NCBI RefSeq assembly: GCF_009711265.1 | Contig: NZ_WMII01000023.1 | Span: forward strand, 1-48,893 | Direction: 5' to 3' | Source of the DNA: Paracoccus shanxieyensis | GTDB lineage: Bacteria; Pseudomonadota; Alphaproteobacteria; Rhodobacterales; Rhodobacteraceae | Length of the DNA: 48,893 bases | In this document: positions 25,185 through 34,550 of the stretch, piece after piece | Layout of the letters: the number at the start of each line of letters is the position of its first letter | How positions within the stretch are numbered: position 1 is the stretch's first letter | Translations under genes and position numbers: made by a program | Notes under the pieces: generated by a model | What the model was told of the DNA's origin: nothing | What the model saw: only the letters and a program-made list of their open reading frames with translations | The model's database searches: none

Positions 25185-26186
25185 ATGAACGACCTGCCCC
25201 CCGTTTCCGGGGCCGATGTCCTGCATGCCCGGCTGACTGTCGTGGACGGGCTGATCGTGTCCGATTTCAACCGCGCGATCTTCCAGGACATGCGGCGGGG
25301 CGGCATCACGGCCGCCAACTGCACCTGCTGCATCTGGGAGGGTTTCACCGGCACGATGCGCAACATCATGCAGTGGAAGCAGTGGTTTCGCGACAATGAC
25401 GACCTGATCCTGCAAGTGCACAGCACCGCCGACATCCGCCGCGCCAAGGCCGAGGGCAAAACCGGCATCATCCTGGGCTGGCAGAACATCACCGGCATCG
25501 AGGATCAGATCGGCTATCTGTCGCTGTTCAAGGATCTGGGTGTCGGCATCATCCAGATGGCCTACAACACCCAGAACCTTGTCGCGACGGGCTGCTATGA
25601 GTCCAGGGACGGCGGGCTGTCGGATTTCGGCCATGAGGTGGTGGCCGAGATGAACCGCCTGGGGATCCTGTGCGATCTGTCCCATGTCGGCGCGCAAAGC
25701 AGCCGCGACGTGATCCTGGCCTCGCGCCAGCCGGTCGCCTATTCCCATTGCTTGCCCGCCGGGCTGAAGGCGCATCCGCGCAACAAGACGGACGAGGAGT
25801 TGCGCTTCATCATCGACCATGGCGGCTTCGTGGGCGTGACCATGTTTACGCCCTTCCTGGCGCGTGGGACCAACGCGACGGTCGACGACTATGTCGATGC
25901 AATGGAATACGTCATCAACCTCTGCGGCGAAGAGCGGGTTGGCTATGGCACCGACTTCACCCAGGGTCATGGACAGAAGTTCTTCGACTGGATCAGCCAT
26001 GACAAGGGCTATGCCCGCCGCCTGACGGATCTGGGCACGATCAAGAACCCGGCCGGCCTGGACTCGATCGGTCATACCAGCGCTCTGACCGCCGCCATGC
26101 AGCGCCGGAACTGGCCCGAAGCGAGGATCGAGCGCGTCATGGGCGAAAATTGGATCGCCCTGCTAGCCGAGGTCTGGCGGGGTTAA
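25185..26186 (+). CDS. M19 membrane-dipeptidase-like protein without the usual HxD metal motif
   Basis: 333 residues, intact. GGITAANCTCCIWEGFTGTM, WQNITGIEDQIGYLSLFKDL, LCDLSHVGAQSSRDVI, YSHCLPAGLKAHPRNKTDEE and VGYGTDFTQGH place it in the renal dipeptidase family (amidohydrolase fold). The canonical first metal ligands (DGHxDL near the N-terminus) read DGLIVSDF here, so a His is missing; the later SH and GTDF sites remain. Members of this subgroup sit beside dimethylglycine and betaine catabolic genes in Pseudomonas, where their exact role is not settled. Last gene of the Pot-like operon, so its substrate may be the compound imported. Confidence 0.8.
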   Translation: MNDLPPVSGADVLHARLTVVDGLIVSDFNRAIFQDMRRGGITAANCTCCIWEGFTGTMRNIMQWKQWFRDNDDLILQVHSTADIRRAKAEGKTGIILGWQNITGIEDQIGYLSLFKDLGVGIIQMAYNTQNLVATGCYESRDGGLSDFGHEVVAEMNRLGILCDLSHVGAQSSRDVILASRQPVAYSHCLPAGLKAHPRNKTDEELRFIIDHGGFVGVTMFTPFLARGTNATVDDYVDAMEYVINLCGEERVGYGTDFTQGHGQKFFDWISHDKGYARRLTDLGTIKNPAGLDSIGHTSALTAAMQRRNWPEARIERVMGENWIALLAEVWRG

Positions 26187-26203
26187 GAGGCCAATGGCTG
26201 TGA

Positions 26204-26233
26204 TGATGCGGCCGCCCTCCCCCGGCGGCATCA
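26204..26233. terminator. Bulged hairpin between convergent genes
   Basis: TGATGCGGCCGCC and GGCGGCATCA can pair with a 3-base bulge around a CTCCCCC loop. It lies 18 bases past the M19 stop and 34 before the LysR stop. A bidirectional terminator is plausible; there is no long T-run. Confidence 0.35.
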
Positions 26234-26266
26234 GTGTGACGTAAACCCGATCCGCCTGTGGCTCCG

Positions 26267-27184
26267 CTATTTGTCAACATGACTAGGGTATAACCCTATG
26301 CTGTGGGATAGAACCTCTCTCAGCTGTTCGTTCAGCTGCTTCACGAAGGTCGTTGCCAGAGGGCTTGGCGTACTGTTGCTGCGCTGAACCAGGCCGACGA
26401 CCCGAGAGACGCCGCCGGTCTCGATCTCAAGCGCCGTCAGACCGGCAGGCAGCGTGGTGCAGGCAAGCGCGGGCAGCAGCGTGACCCCGGCATTCGCCCG
26501 GACCATCGCCAGCAGAGAAGTGATATTCCTGATCATCAGCCGGGCCTTGTCGACCATCTCCGCATATTCAGGCGCGTTTATTGCCCGCGCGGATTCATTG
26601 ACGATCAGATCTTCGGTCAGCAGATCCTGCCAGCAAAGGGGTCGGGGAAGCCGAGCCAAAGGGCTCTCGACTGCACAGACCAGTCGGAAAGGGTCCTCGA
26701 ACAGCGGTGCAAAGGACAGGGGCAGCTTGCCCGGCGGCGGGCCGCCGATACCGATATCAGCCTCGCCGGTGACGACCATTTGCTGAACCTGATGACTGTC
26801 GGTATCCACCAGGCTGACGGCTGCGCCGCTCTGGCGGCGAAGGAACTCGCGCAGGATCGGCGGCAGGATGCGTGATGCGACCGATGGCACCGCCACGATA
26901 TGCAGACGGCCCAGCCGGCTCTGGGCAAAGGCCTTGATCGTCTCGATGCCGCGGTCGTGGTCACGGATCATCACCTCGGCCATGTCGCGGACATAGGTTC
27001 CCAGAACGGTCAGCCGGCTTTTGCGGTCCTGTTCGAATAGGGGCCCGCCCAGTTCGTCCTCAAGCGCGGACAGCGTCATCGACACCGACGACGGGGTGCG
27101 CAGCAGGCGCGTGGCGGCGTCCTTAATATTGCCCTCCTCTGCCACCGTTAAAAAACTTCGCAGCATCTCGATCTTGATTGCCAC
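26267..27184 (-). CDS. LysR-family regulator, divergent from the proXWV-type operon
   Basis: 305 residues. Winged helix IEMLRSFLTVAEEGNIKDAA followed by TRLLRTPSSVSMTLSALEDE; the effector domain starts LGRLHIVAVPSVASRILPPI and includes GEADIGIGGPPPGKLPLSFA and VRANAGVTLLPAL. It lies 129 bases from the divergent proX start and 81 bases tail-to-tail from the M19 gene. The most likely target is the betaine-type ABC operon. The effector is unknown. Confidence 0.88.
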   Translation of the reverse strand: MAIKIEMLRSFLTVAEEGNIKDAATRLLRTPSSVSMTLSALEDELGGPLFEQDRKSRLTVLGTYVRDMAEVMIRDHDRGIETIKAFAQSRLGRLHIVAVPSVASRILPPILREFLRRQSGAAVSLVDTDSHQVQQMVVTGEADIGIGGPPPGKLPLSFAPLFEDPFRLVCAVESPLARLPRPLCWQDLLTEDLIVNESARAINAPEYAEMVDKARLMIRNITSLLAMVRANAGVTLLPALACTTLPAGLTALEIETGGVSRVVGLVQRSNSTPSPLATTFVKQLNEQLREVLSHSIGLYPSHVDK

Positions 27185-27312
27185 TTCACACCTGCTTCAG
27201 GTTTTCTTAATCAAATGCCAATTTTTCAAGATTGATTGAAATCTCAGGGAAGCGCTAGGTGCTGTCAACCCGCTCGTCACGAAATACGGGGAATCAACAT
27301 CGGAGCATCCAC

Positions 27313-28322
27313 ATGACCAGCATCAAGGTCTGCCTGACCTGTTCGGCCTTGGCCCTTGCCGCCCTGCCCAGCGGGCAGGCGCGTGCCGAGCCCAATTGCG
27401 GAAATGCCGGCACCATCACCATAGCGGAAATGACCTGGGCTTCTGCCGGAATGCTCCCCAGGTAACCCAGCGCATCCTGCAGGATGGCTTCGGCTGCGAC
27501 ACCGCGCTGCAACCCGGCGACACTGTGCCCGTCGCCAGCTCGATGCTGACGCGCTCGCAACCGGATATCGCGCCCGAGCTTTGGGTTTCGACCGCGCAGT
27601 CGGTCTGGGACCAGATGATTGCAAAAGGCAATGTCTATAAGGCCTCGAACACCTATACCGAGGGCGGTATTGAGGGCTGGTGGGTGCCCGACTACATGGT
27701 CGAGGCGAACCCCAAGCTGAAATCCCTCACCGATCTGGCCGCAAACTGGAAGGATTTCGCCGACCCCTCGAACCCGGAAAAGGGCCGCTTCTATGGCTGC
27801 CCTCCGGGGTGGGGCTGCGAGATCATCTCGGACAACCTGTTCAAGGCGCTGGATCTAGGCAAGACCTTTGAGGTGTTCTCGACCGGCTCGGGCGAGAACC
27901 TGAAGGCGTCGATCGCCCGGGCGGTGGCGGCGCGTCAGCCCTTTGTCGGCTGGTATTGGGGGCCGACCGAGGTGATCGGGAAATACAAGCTGGTCCGGCT
28001 GGACATGCCCGCCTATGACCCGGTCAAGTTCAAGTGCCTGACCCAGACCGACTGCGCCAACCCCGAGGTGACGGGATGGGCCCCGCGCGAGGTCGCGGTG
28101 GCCGCGACGACGCGTCTGCGGACCGATGCCCCAGACGTGGCGACGTTCCTGTCCAAAATGACCGTCCCCAATAACGACATGAACGCCATCCTGGCTTGGG
28201 CCGATGACGCCAGCGCCAGCCCCGAGGAGACTGCACAGCATTTCTTTCAAACCTACCCGCAGGTCTGGAAGACATGGGTTCCGGCCGATGTAGCCCAGCG
28301 CGTCGAGGCTAGTCCGATCTGA
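27313..28322 (+). pseudogene. proX: proX-like glycine betaine/quaternary amine binding protein, frameshifted and split by an IS
   Basis: A Sec signal (MTSIKVCLTCSALALAALPS ... QARA) leads into AEPNCGNAGTITIAEMTWAS and GMLP, then the frame is lost: CTCCCCAGG near 27458 needs one more C to continue as QVTQRILQDGFGCDT. After that the frame is intact to WVPADVAQRVEA. PELWVSTAQSVWDQMIAKGN, GWWVPDYMVEANPKLKSL, FYGCPPGWGCEIISDNL and PFVGWYWGPTEVI match OpuAC/ProX proteins that bind betaines in the periplasm. An IS5-family element then interrupts the last codons. The sequence past the IS (from 29796) restores AKLAD and a TGA, giving the pre-insertion C-terminus. Two lesions mean no normal product, unless the frameshift is a sequencing error. 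Confidence 0.85.
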
Positions 28323-29795
28323 ACAACCTCTACCACGTTGATTTTGGGTAGTGAATCTGCGGTTTTGTTCGCTTTGATTTGCAGAGTTTCGTATGCTTGG
28401 GGCAGAAACCTTGCAATTTCAGGTCGCCGATGAAGCCCCATTCCCGCGTGCCCGAACAAGATGATCTCCTTCGCCCGAGGCTGGTCGACATGATCGACGC
28501 TCGCCATGAGCTGGTGAAGCTCGCGACGCTGATCGACTGGGATTTCTTCGAGCGGGAATGGGTGAGTTTCTTTCCCTCGCATCAAGGGCGCCCGGCGACG
28601 TCGCCGCGACTGGTCGCGGGGCTGATGTATCTCCAGCATGCCTTCAAGCTCTCTGACGAGGCGATCGTCGCCCGGTGGATTGAAAATCCTACTACCAGCA
28701 CTTCACCGGCGAGACCTTCTTCCAGCACCGTCCACCGATCGACCCATCCTCGCTGACTCGCTGGCGCAAGCGGATCGGCGAAGAGGGAGTGGAGTGGCTG
28801 CTGACCAAGACGATCGAGGCAGCTCGGGCCTCTGGCGCGGTCACCGACAAGAGCCTGAAGCGGATCGCAGTCGATACGACCGTGATGGAGAAAAACATCG
28901 CCCATCCGACGGATGCCCGGCTTTACGAGCGCGCCCGGGCTCTGATGGTCGGTCTGGCGAAGGAGGCCGGGATCGAGTTGCGCCAGAGCTACGCGCGGCT
29001 TGCCCCGCGTCTCGCCGCCCAGGTCGGGCGTTATGCCCATGCCCGGCAGTTCAAGCGCATGCGCAAGGCCCTGCGCCAGCTCAAGGGCTATGCCGGCAGG
29101 ATCCGCCGGGACCTGCGCCGGCATTTGCAGGACATTCCCGAGGGAGCCTTGCGTGACAGGGTCTTGGAGACGCTCTGGCTGGTTGGTCGCCTGCTCGCGC
29201 AGACCCCGAAGAGCAAGGACAAGATTTACTCCCTGCACGAGCCCGAGGTCGATTGCATCTCCAAGGGCAAGGCGCGGGTCCGCTACGAATTCGGCACCAA
29301 GGTCAGCCTCGCCACGACCATCGACGAAGGTTTCGTCGTCGGCGCCCGCAGCTTTGCCGGCAACCCCTATGATGGCCACACCCTGGCACCTGCACTGGAG
29401 CAGGTCGCGATCCTGACCGACCAGGTGCCCGATCTCGCCGTCGTCGACCGCGGCTATCGCGGCCATGGCGTGGGCACCACCAAGATCCTGATCAGCGGCA
29501 TGCGGCGCGGCATCACGCCGTTACTGGCCAAGCTCCTGAAACGACGCAGCGCCATCGAACCCGAAATCGGTCACATGAAGGCCGACGGACGTCTTGCCAG
29601 ATGCCCGCTGAAGGGCCGCATTGGCGACGCGGTCTTCGCCGTTCTCTGTGCCTGTGGCCACAATATCCGCAAGATCCTGGTCCATCTCAGGGTTCTTTGG
29701 GCCCTGTTACTCCACCTGATTGCGGCAATCATCTGCCGCGAAAGGGCCCTTCACAGGCAAGCATTGGCCGCCTGACACGGTTGTTCAGAGCCGAC
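28312..29795 (+). mobile_element. IS5-family insertion sequence with terminal repeats and target duplication
   Basis: About 1484 bases. Ends are 17-bp imperfect inverted repeats (GTCCGATCTGAACAACC left, GTCGGCTCTGAACAACC reading inward from the right; two mismatches). Both sides carry GAGGCTA as a direct repeat (28305-28311 and 29796-29802; 8 bases if the preceding C is counted). Removing the element and one repeat gives an uninterrupted proX end. The transposase inside is frameshifted, so this copy needs help in trans to move. Confidence 0.85.
28430..29775 (+). pseudogene. IS5-family transposase with a one-base frameshift
   Basis: The first frame reads MKPHSRVPEQDDLLRPRLVD through HAFKLSDEAIVARWIENP (84 codons). 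At about 28690 one base is missing (AATCCTACTACCAG instead of a frame giving NPYYQHF), and the second frame continues QHFTGETFFQHRPPIDPSSL to the end. The DDE regions are present: AVDTTVMEKNIAHPTDARLY (first Asp), VVDRGYRGHG (second Asp) and RRSAIEPEIGHMKADGRL (Glu). Total about 448 codons, full length for this group. It may be a genuine mutation or programmed slippage, but the site is not a typical slippery run, so mutation is more likely. Confidence 0.85.
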
Positions 29796-29917
29796 GAGGC
29801 TAAGCTGGCCGACTGATTGCCCCCGGGGAACGGCAGCGCCTTTCCCTCCCCCATTTACCTGCCGGTCGGCACGCGCGACTTGTTGCACGCCTGGGCCGCG
29901 CAAGATGGAGAAACCGC

Positions 29918-30790
29918 ATGGCGCAGGGCTTTCCCGAAATCTTTGACGTCAGGACATTCGGCGCGGCGCTGGACGATGCCTTTACGGGCATTGTCTCGAC
30001 CTATGGCACCGCGCTGAGCAATTGCTTTCTGCCATTGCTGAAGATGCTTACCCTGTTCGAACAGACATTGCAGGCGCTGCCCTGGTGGTCAGTCGTGCTG
30101 GGTTTGGCAGTTCTGGCCTGGGCAATGTCCAGAAGCTGGAAAACGGCGCTGCTGGTCGGCCTGCTAACCTTTGGCATCGGGGTGGTGGGCGTGTGGAACG
30201 CGGCCATGTCGACACTGGCGCTGATGCTGGTGTCAACGCTGCTCGCCATCCTGATCGGCGTGCCGCTGGGCATCGCAATGTCGCGCTGGAATGGCTTGCG
30301 CGCGGTCGCGCTGCCAGTTCTGGACATCCTGCAGACCATGCCGATCTTTGTTTACCTGATCCCCTTTGTCATGCTGTTCGGCCCAGGCAAGATCCCTGCC
30401 CTGCTGGCGACGATCACCTTTGCCATCCCGCCCGTCATCCGCTTGACCGATCTGGGAATTCGTCAGGTCGACGCGGAGACCATCGAAGCGGCGCATTCCT
30501 TTGGGGCCTCGCCCATCCAGACGCTTTTGTCGGTTCAGCTTCCGCTGGCGCTGCCGACGATCATGGCAGGCATCAACCAGACCACGATGATGGCGCTTTC
30601 GATGGTGGTCATCGCCTCGATGATCGGCGCGGGCGGACTGGGCTATCAGGTCCTGCAGGGCATCCAGAGGCTGGAGGTCAGCCGCGGGTTGCTGGCGGGA
30701 GTAGGCATCGTCCTTATGGCCATCATTTTCGACCGGATAGCACAGGGCTACGGCCAAAGGGTTCAGCGCGCCCGGAAACAGGAGAGCTGA
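29918..30790 (+). CDS. proW: proW-like betaine ABC transporter permease
   Basis: 290 residues, about seven membrane segments. MSTLALMLVSTLLAILIGVP and PIFVYLIPFVMLFGPGKIPA are typical, and the ATPase-contact loop is EAAHSFGASPIQTLLSVQLP. It forms the membrane channel of a ProU/Opu-type betaine importer. The start at 29918 follows GGAGAAACCGC. Its TGA is separated by one base from GGC-ATG of proV. The gene is intact, but the upstream proX is broken and the IS sits between it and the operon promoter. Confidence 0.9.
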   Translation: MAQGFPEIFDVRTFGAALDDAFTGIVSTYGTALSNCFLPLLKMLTLFEQTLQALPWWSVVLGLAVLAWAMSRSWKTALLVGLLTFGIGVVGVWNAAMSTLALMLVSTLLAILIGVPLGIAMSRWNGLRAVALPVLDILQTMPIFVYLIPFVMLFGPGKIPALLATITFAIPPVIRLTDLGIRQVDAETIEAAHSFGASPIQTLLSVQLPLALPTIMAGINQTTMMALSMVVIASMIGAGGLGYQVLQGIQRLEVSRGLLAGVGIVLMAIIFDRIAQGYGQRVQRARKQES

Positions 30791-30793
30791 GGC

Positions 30794-31873
30794 ATGGGTC
30801 AAGAAATCAAGATCCGGGTCGAGAATGTCTGCAAGATCTTCGGCCCCAATCCTGCCAAGGCCCGCGAGCATGTGCGCGCCGGCATGGGCAAGGCCGAGTT
30901 GCTGCAGGCGACAAACCACGTCCTGGGCCTGCACGACATCAATCTGGACATTCCCGCCGGACAGATCTTCGTGATCATGGGCCTGTCCGGGTCGGGCAAG
31001 TCCACGCTGATCCGGCATTTCAACCGCCTGATCGAGCCCACCGATGGTCGCATCCTGATCGACGGTCAGGACATCCTGCAGTTGGGCACGCTTGATCTGC
31101 GCGAACTGCGGCGCCGTCGTATTTCGATGGTGTTTCAAAAATTCGGCCTGCTGCCACATCGCACCGTGCTGGACAACGTGGCCTATGGCCGGATCGTCGG
31201 CGGCGAGCCCGCAGCCGTCGCGCGCCGCAAGGCGGCCGAGTTCATTGGCGTGGTCGGGCTGACCGGCTTCGAAAGCCATCTGCCGTCCCAGCTGTCGGGG
31301 GGCATGCAGCAGCGGGTCGGGCTGGCCCGCGCGCTAGCCACCGATGCCGAGATCCTGCTGATGGACGAAGCGTTCAGCGCGCTGGACCCGCTGATCCGCA
31401 CCGAGATGCAGGTGCAGTTGAAGGCGATCCAGAGCCAACTGGGCAAGGCCGTGGTCTTCATCACCCATGATCTGGACGAAGCGCTGTATCTGGGAGACAC
31501 GATCGCGATCCTCAAGGATGGCCAGTTACGCCAGGTCGGCAGCGGCAACCAGATCCTGATGACACCCGCCGATGATTACGTCAGCCGCTTCGTGCGCGAC
31601 GTGAACCGCGCGAGGGTGCTGTCCTGTGGTGGGCTGGCGCGGCTGCAATGCGAGGGCTGGTCCACGCAACCGGGGCAATCGCCCCGCCTGATGGCGCCGG
31701 ACGGCAGCGCCGCCCCTCATGACGAAATCGACGCCGACGCGCCGCTTGAGGCCGCGTTCGCCACACTGGCGGCCACCGCCACCCCGGTCGTTGTCACCAG
31801 CAACGGACGCGCCATCGGGCTTTTGGACCGTGGCGCCGTGCTGGGCGCCCTGCACCGCCCAGCCGCACAGTAA
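30794..31873 (+). CDS. proV: proV-like betaine ABC transporter ATPase
   Basis: 359 residues. Extended N-terminus (CKIFGPNPAKAREHVRAGMG) typical of ProV, Walker A GLSGSGKST, Q-loop MVFQKFGLLPHRTV, signature LSGGMQQRVGLARAL, Walker B ILLMDEAFSALDP, switch THDLDEA. The last 75 residues contain one CBS-like repeat (AAFATLAATATPVVVTSNGR), shorter than the two-CBS tail of E. coli ProV, so osmotic gating may differ. Follows proW by three bases. Confidence 0.9.
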   Translation: MGQEIKIRVENVCKIFGPNPAKAREHVRAGMGKAELLQATNHVLGLHDINLDIPAGQIFVIMGLSGSGKSTLIRHFNRLIEPTDGRILIDGQDILQLGTLDLRELRRRRISMVFQKFGLLPHRTVLDNVAYGRIVGGEPAAVARRKAAEFIGVVGLTGFESHLPSQLSGGMQQRVGLARALATDAEILLMDEAFSALDPLIRTEMQVQLKAIQSQLGKAVVFITHDLDEALYLGDTIAILKDGQLRQVGSGNQILMTPADDYVSRFVRDVNRARVLSCGGLARLQCEGWSTQPGQSPRLMAPDGSAAPHDEIDADAPLEAAFATLAATATPVVVTSNGRAIGLLDRGAVLGALHRPAAQ

Positions 31874-31891
31874 GAACCGAAGGACAAACAG

Positions 31892-33778
31892 ATGGAACAG
31901 CAAACCGGGCTCTATGTCGCGGGCCAATGGCAGCGCGGCGAGACAGAGATCGAAAACCGCAATCCTTCGGATCTGGCCGATGTGATCGGCCATTACGCGC
32001 AAGCCACGGTGGCACAGGTGGATCAAGCCATCGCCGCCGCGCGCAAGGCCCAACCGTTATGGTGGGCCGCCGGGATCCAAAAGCGCCATGACGTGTTGAT
32101 GGCAATCGGCACCGAGCTGATGGTCCGCGCCGACGAGATCGGCCGCATCATCTCGCGCGAGGAAGGCAAGCCGCTGGCCGAGGGGCGCGGCGAGGTCTAT
32201 CGCGCCGGCCAGTTCTTTACCTGGTTCGCGGCCGAGGCCCTGCGCCTGGCTGGCGAGCGCGTGGAAAGCGTGCGGCCCGGCATCGGCATCGAGGTCCGGC
32301 GCGACCCGGTGGGCATCGTCGCCGTCATCAGCCCGTGGAATTTCCCGATCGCGACCCCGGCCTGGAAGATTGCGCCGGCCCTGGCCTATGGCAATGCGGT
32401 GCTCTGGAAGCCTGCCAATCTGACCTCAGCCAGCGCCGTTGCCCTGACCGAGATCATCGCCCGCCAGGACATCCCGGTCGGCCTTTTCAATCTGGTGCCC
32501 GGTGCCGGGCGCGACATCGGGCAAAGGCTGATCGAAAGCCCGGCACTGGACGCGATCACCTTTACCGGCTCGGTGCCGGTCGGGCGCGCCATCGCCGCCT
32601 CGGCCATCGTCAACATGACGAAGTTGCAGATGGAGATGGGCTCGAAGAACCCGATGGTCATCATGGACGACGCCGATCTGGACCTGGCGGTCGCCCATGC
32701 CTGCAACTCGGCCTTTGGCGGCACCGGCCAGAAATGCACCGCCGCCAACCGCCGGAACGGGGTTGCGGCGAAGCGCGTGAAGGGTTCGGACGGCGAGGTG
32801 CCGCTTTTGGTTCCGCGTGACCGGGACGGCAGTTTCGAGCCGGAGCTGGTGAAGAAAGGCCAGACCCGGATCGACGGGGTGGATGACAAGATCATCGGGC
32901 TCTATGCCGCCGGGCTGTCGGTGCGCGACATCCAGGCCCATCTGGAAGAGCTTTATGGCCTGAGGGTCTCGCCCGACCTGATCAGCCGTGTCACCGATGC
33001 CGTGCTGGGGGAGGTCCGGGAATGGCAGCACCGGGCACTGGACCGGATGTATCCGATCGTCATTTTCGACGCGCTGCGGGTTAAGATCCGCGATGCCGAC
33101 AGCCGGATGGTCAAGAACAAGGCCGTTTACATCGCCCTCGGCGTCACCCGCGAGGGGGAGCGGGAGGTTCTGGGCCTGTGGATCGCCGACAACGAGGGGG
33201 CCAAGTTCTGGCTGTCGGTGATGAATGAACTGCGCAACCGGGGCGTTCAGGACATCCTGATCGCCGTTGTTGACGGGCTGAAGGGCTTCCCGGAGGCTAT
33301 CACCACGGCCTTCCCCGAGACCATGGTCCAGACCTGTATCGTCCATCTGATCCGGCATTCGATGAACTTCTGCAGCTGGAAGGACCGCAAGGCAGTGGCC
33401 GCCGATCTGCGCCCGATCTACGAGGCCCCGACCGCCGAGGAGGCCGCCCGCCAGTTGGAGGTATTCGAGGAAAAGTGGGCCGGGAAATACCCGTCCATCG
33501 CCCCGGCCTGGCGCCGGGTATGGGCCGAGGTCACGCCGTTCTATGCCTTCAGCGCGGCGATCCGGAAGATCATCTATACGACCAACGCAGTGGAATCGCT
33601 GAACCGGGTGCTGCGGAAAACGCTGAAGACCAAGGGCTCCTTCCCGACCGAGGAAGCTGCCACGAAGCTGATCTTCCTGGCCATCCGCAACTTCGAGAAG
33701 GGCGGCCGCGCCGTCCGGGAGTGGGTTGCGGCCCGCAATCAGCTGGCCATAATGTTCGCCGGGCGCTTCGACGCCTGA
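31892..33778 (+). CDS. Chimeric frame: aldehyde dehydrogenase N-half fused to IS256 transposase
   Basis: 628 codons open throughout. Residues 1-285 are an NAD(P)-aldehyde dehydrogenase close to the alpha-ketoglutaric-semialdehyde type: GIVAVISPWNFPIATPAWKI, ITFTGSVPVGRAIA, LQMEMGSKNPMVIMDDADLD, and GGTGQKCTA with the catalytic Cys. At about 32744 the frame passes into NRRNGVAAKRVKGSDGEVPL and the rest of an IS256 transposase. The dehydrogenase lacks its C-terminal third (half the catalytic and oligomer domain), so it is dead. GAAGGACAAACAG before the ATG shows it was the fourth gene of the betaine-type operon. Confidence 0.85.
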   Translation: MEQQTGLYVAGQWQRGETEIENRNPSDLADVIGHYAQATVAQVDQAIAAARKAQPLWWAAGIQKRHDVLMAIGTELMVRADEIGRIISREEGKPLAEGRGEVYRAGQFFTWFAAEALRLAGERVESVRPGIGIEVRRDPVGIVAVISPWNFPIATPAWKIAPALAYGNAVLWKPANLTSASAVALTEIIARQDIPVGLFNLVPGAGRDIGQRLIESPALDAITFTGSVPVGRAIAASAIVNMTKLQMEMGSKNPMVIMDDADLDLAVAHACNSAFGGTGQKCTAANRRNGVAAKRVKGSDGEVPLLVPRDRDGSFEPELVKKGQTRIDGVDDKIIGLYAAGLSVRDIQAHLEELYGLRVSPDLISRVTDAVLGEVREWQHRALDRMYPIVIFDALRVKIRDADSRMVKNKAVYIALGVTREGEREVLGLWIADNEGAKFWLSVMNELRNRGVQDILIAVVDGLKGFPEAITTAFPETMVQTCIVHLIRHSMNFCSWKDRKAVAADLRPIYEAPTAEEAARQLEVFEEKWAGKYPSIAPAWRRVWAEVTPFYAFSAAIRKIIYTTNAVESLNRVLRKTLKTKGSFPTEEAATKLIFLAIRNFEKGGRAVREWVAARNQLAIMFAGRFDA

Positions 33779-33834
33779 ACGTATCTGAAAACCGCATGGG
33801 CCCGCTCAGATACACAGAGTTCCTGACACTCCCC
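32747..33834 (+). mobile_element. IS256-family element lacking its left end
   Basis: About 343 transposase codons remain with the DDE triad regions visible: YPIVIFDALRVKIRDADSRM (first Asp), LIAVVDGLKGFPEA (second Asp) and IYTTNAVESLNRVLRK (Glu). The N-terminal 60-70 codons and left terminal repeat are missing. The right end is seen as CAGAGTTCCTGACACTCCCC at about 33815-33834. The right border cuts into the small membrane-protein gene on the minus strand. Confidence 0.8.
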
Positions 33835-34051
33835 CGGTTTGAGAGCAGACAATCTGCTTCCAGTCTAAGATCATTCCAAAAACAGCAAAGACCAACCCAA
33901 CTGACGCTTTATCAGTTGGGTCACCTTCGGACATGAGCTTAATCCAGCCGCCAAAGCCTACAACGACGGCTAGACATCCCAGTATACCGAGCACGACAAA
34001 GATTGCTTGTGCAATCCTGCCCGACGCTGTGCTGTAATGACCGTCAGCCAT
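33806..34051 (-). CDS. Small membrane protein, C-terminus replaced by IS256 end
   Basis: 81 residues from the ATG at 34051, with AAGGGATG upstream. Two hydrophobic segments: IAQAIFVVLGILGCLAVVVG and VGLVFAVFGMILDW, joined by a short charged loop (SEGDPTDKAS). Codons past about residue 72 (GGVSGTLCI) are read from the IS256 right end, so the original C-terminus is lost. I know no family for it. Confidence 0.45.
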   Translation of the reverse strand: MADGHYSTASGRIAQAIFVVLGILGCLAVVVGFGGWIKLMSEGDPTDKASVGLVFAVFGMILDWKQIVCSQTGGVSGTLCI

Positions 34052-34107
34052 GATCATCCCTTATCAATCGCGAGGTCGTCCAGCGCCTTGCCGCCGTCCA
34101 CACGCTT

Positions 34108-34404
34108 GTGCGCGAGGGGGCAGCCATCGTGCTGCGGCCGCGTCAGCTTGTGTCCTTTGATCAACTTGTGGTCCTTGATCTGAACGGCGGGCGGCTGGAG
34201 GGAACGGGACAGGATGCGCTTGCGTTCGCCCACGCCCTGTTCTCGGCGCACGGCAGCCGGATTTCCGAGTTAACGGGACTGATCGCGACAACCTATGTCG
34301 GGGGTGGCGCACCACGGGGCTTGTCGCTTTACCAGTCGGTCTGGACCAGCCTGCCCACGGAAGAACAGGATAGGATTAGTGCGGATCGTGTCATCCGCCC
34401 TTGA
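34108..34404 (+). CDS. Hypothetical protein, unknown family, start uncertain
   Basis: 98 codons from a GTG at 34108; the frame is open from 34054 but has no ATG. It reads IVLRPRQLVSFDQLVVLDLN, then GTGQDALAFAHALFSAHGSR and LIATTYVGGGAPRGLSLYQS. Codon use looks like coding DNA. No motif recognised. It is either a small intact gene with a GTG start or the 3' remnant of a longer one. It is followed by 146 bases without a gene before the large secreted protein. Confidence 0.35.
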   Translation: MREGAAIVLRPRQLVSFDQLVVLDLNGGRLEGTGQDALAFAHALFSAHGSRISELTGLIATTYVGGGAPRGLSLYQSVWTSLPTEEQDRISADRVIRP

Positions 34405-34550
34405 GGGCGCTTGATGATCACCGGCCATGTCCTGCCCGGGAAGGTCGGCATGAGATATGAACGTTTCAAAACAGGCAGTTTTTGCCTTTGAGAAGCCGGG
34501 TTGCTTTGGCATCATCTCGATTGCGTACTGTATTTACCGTGGAGAGTGAC

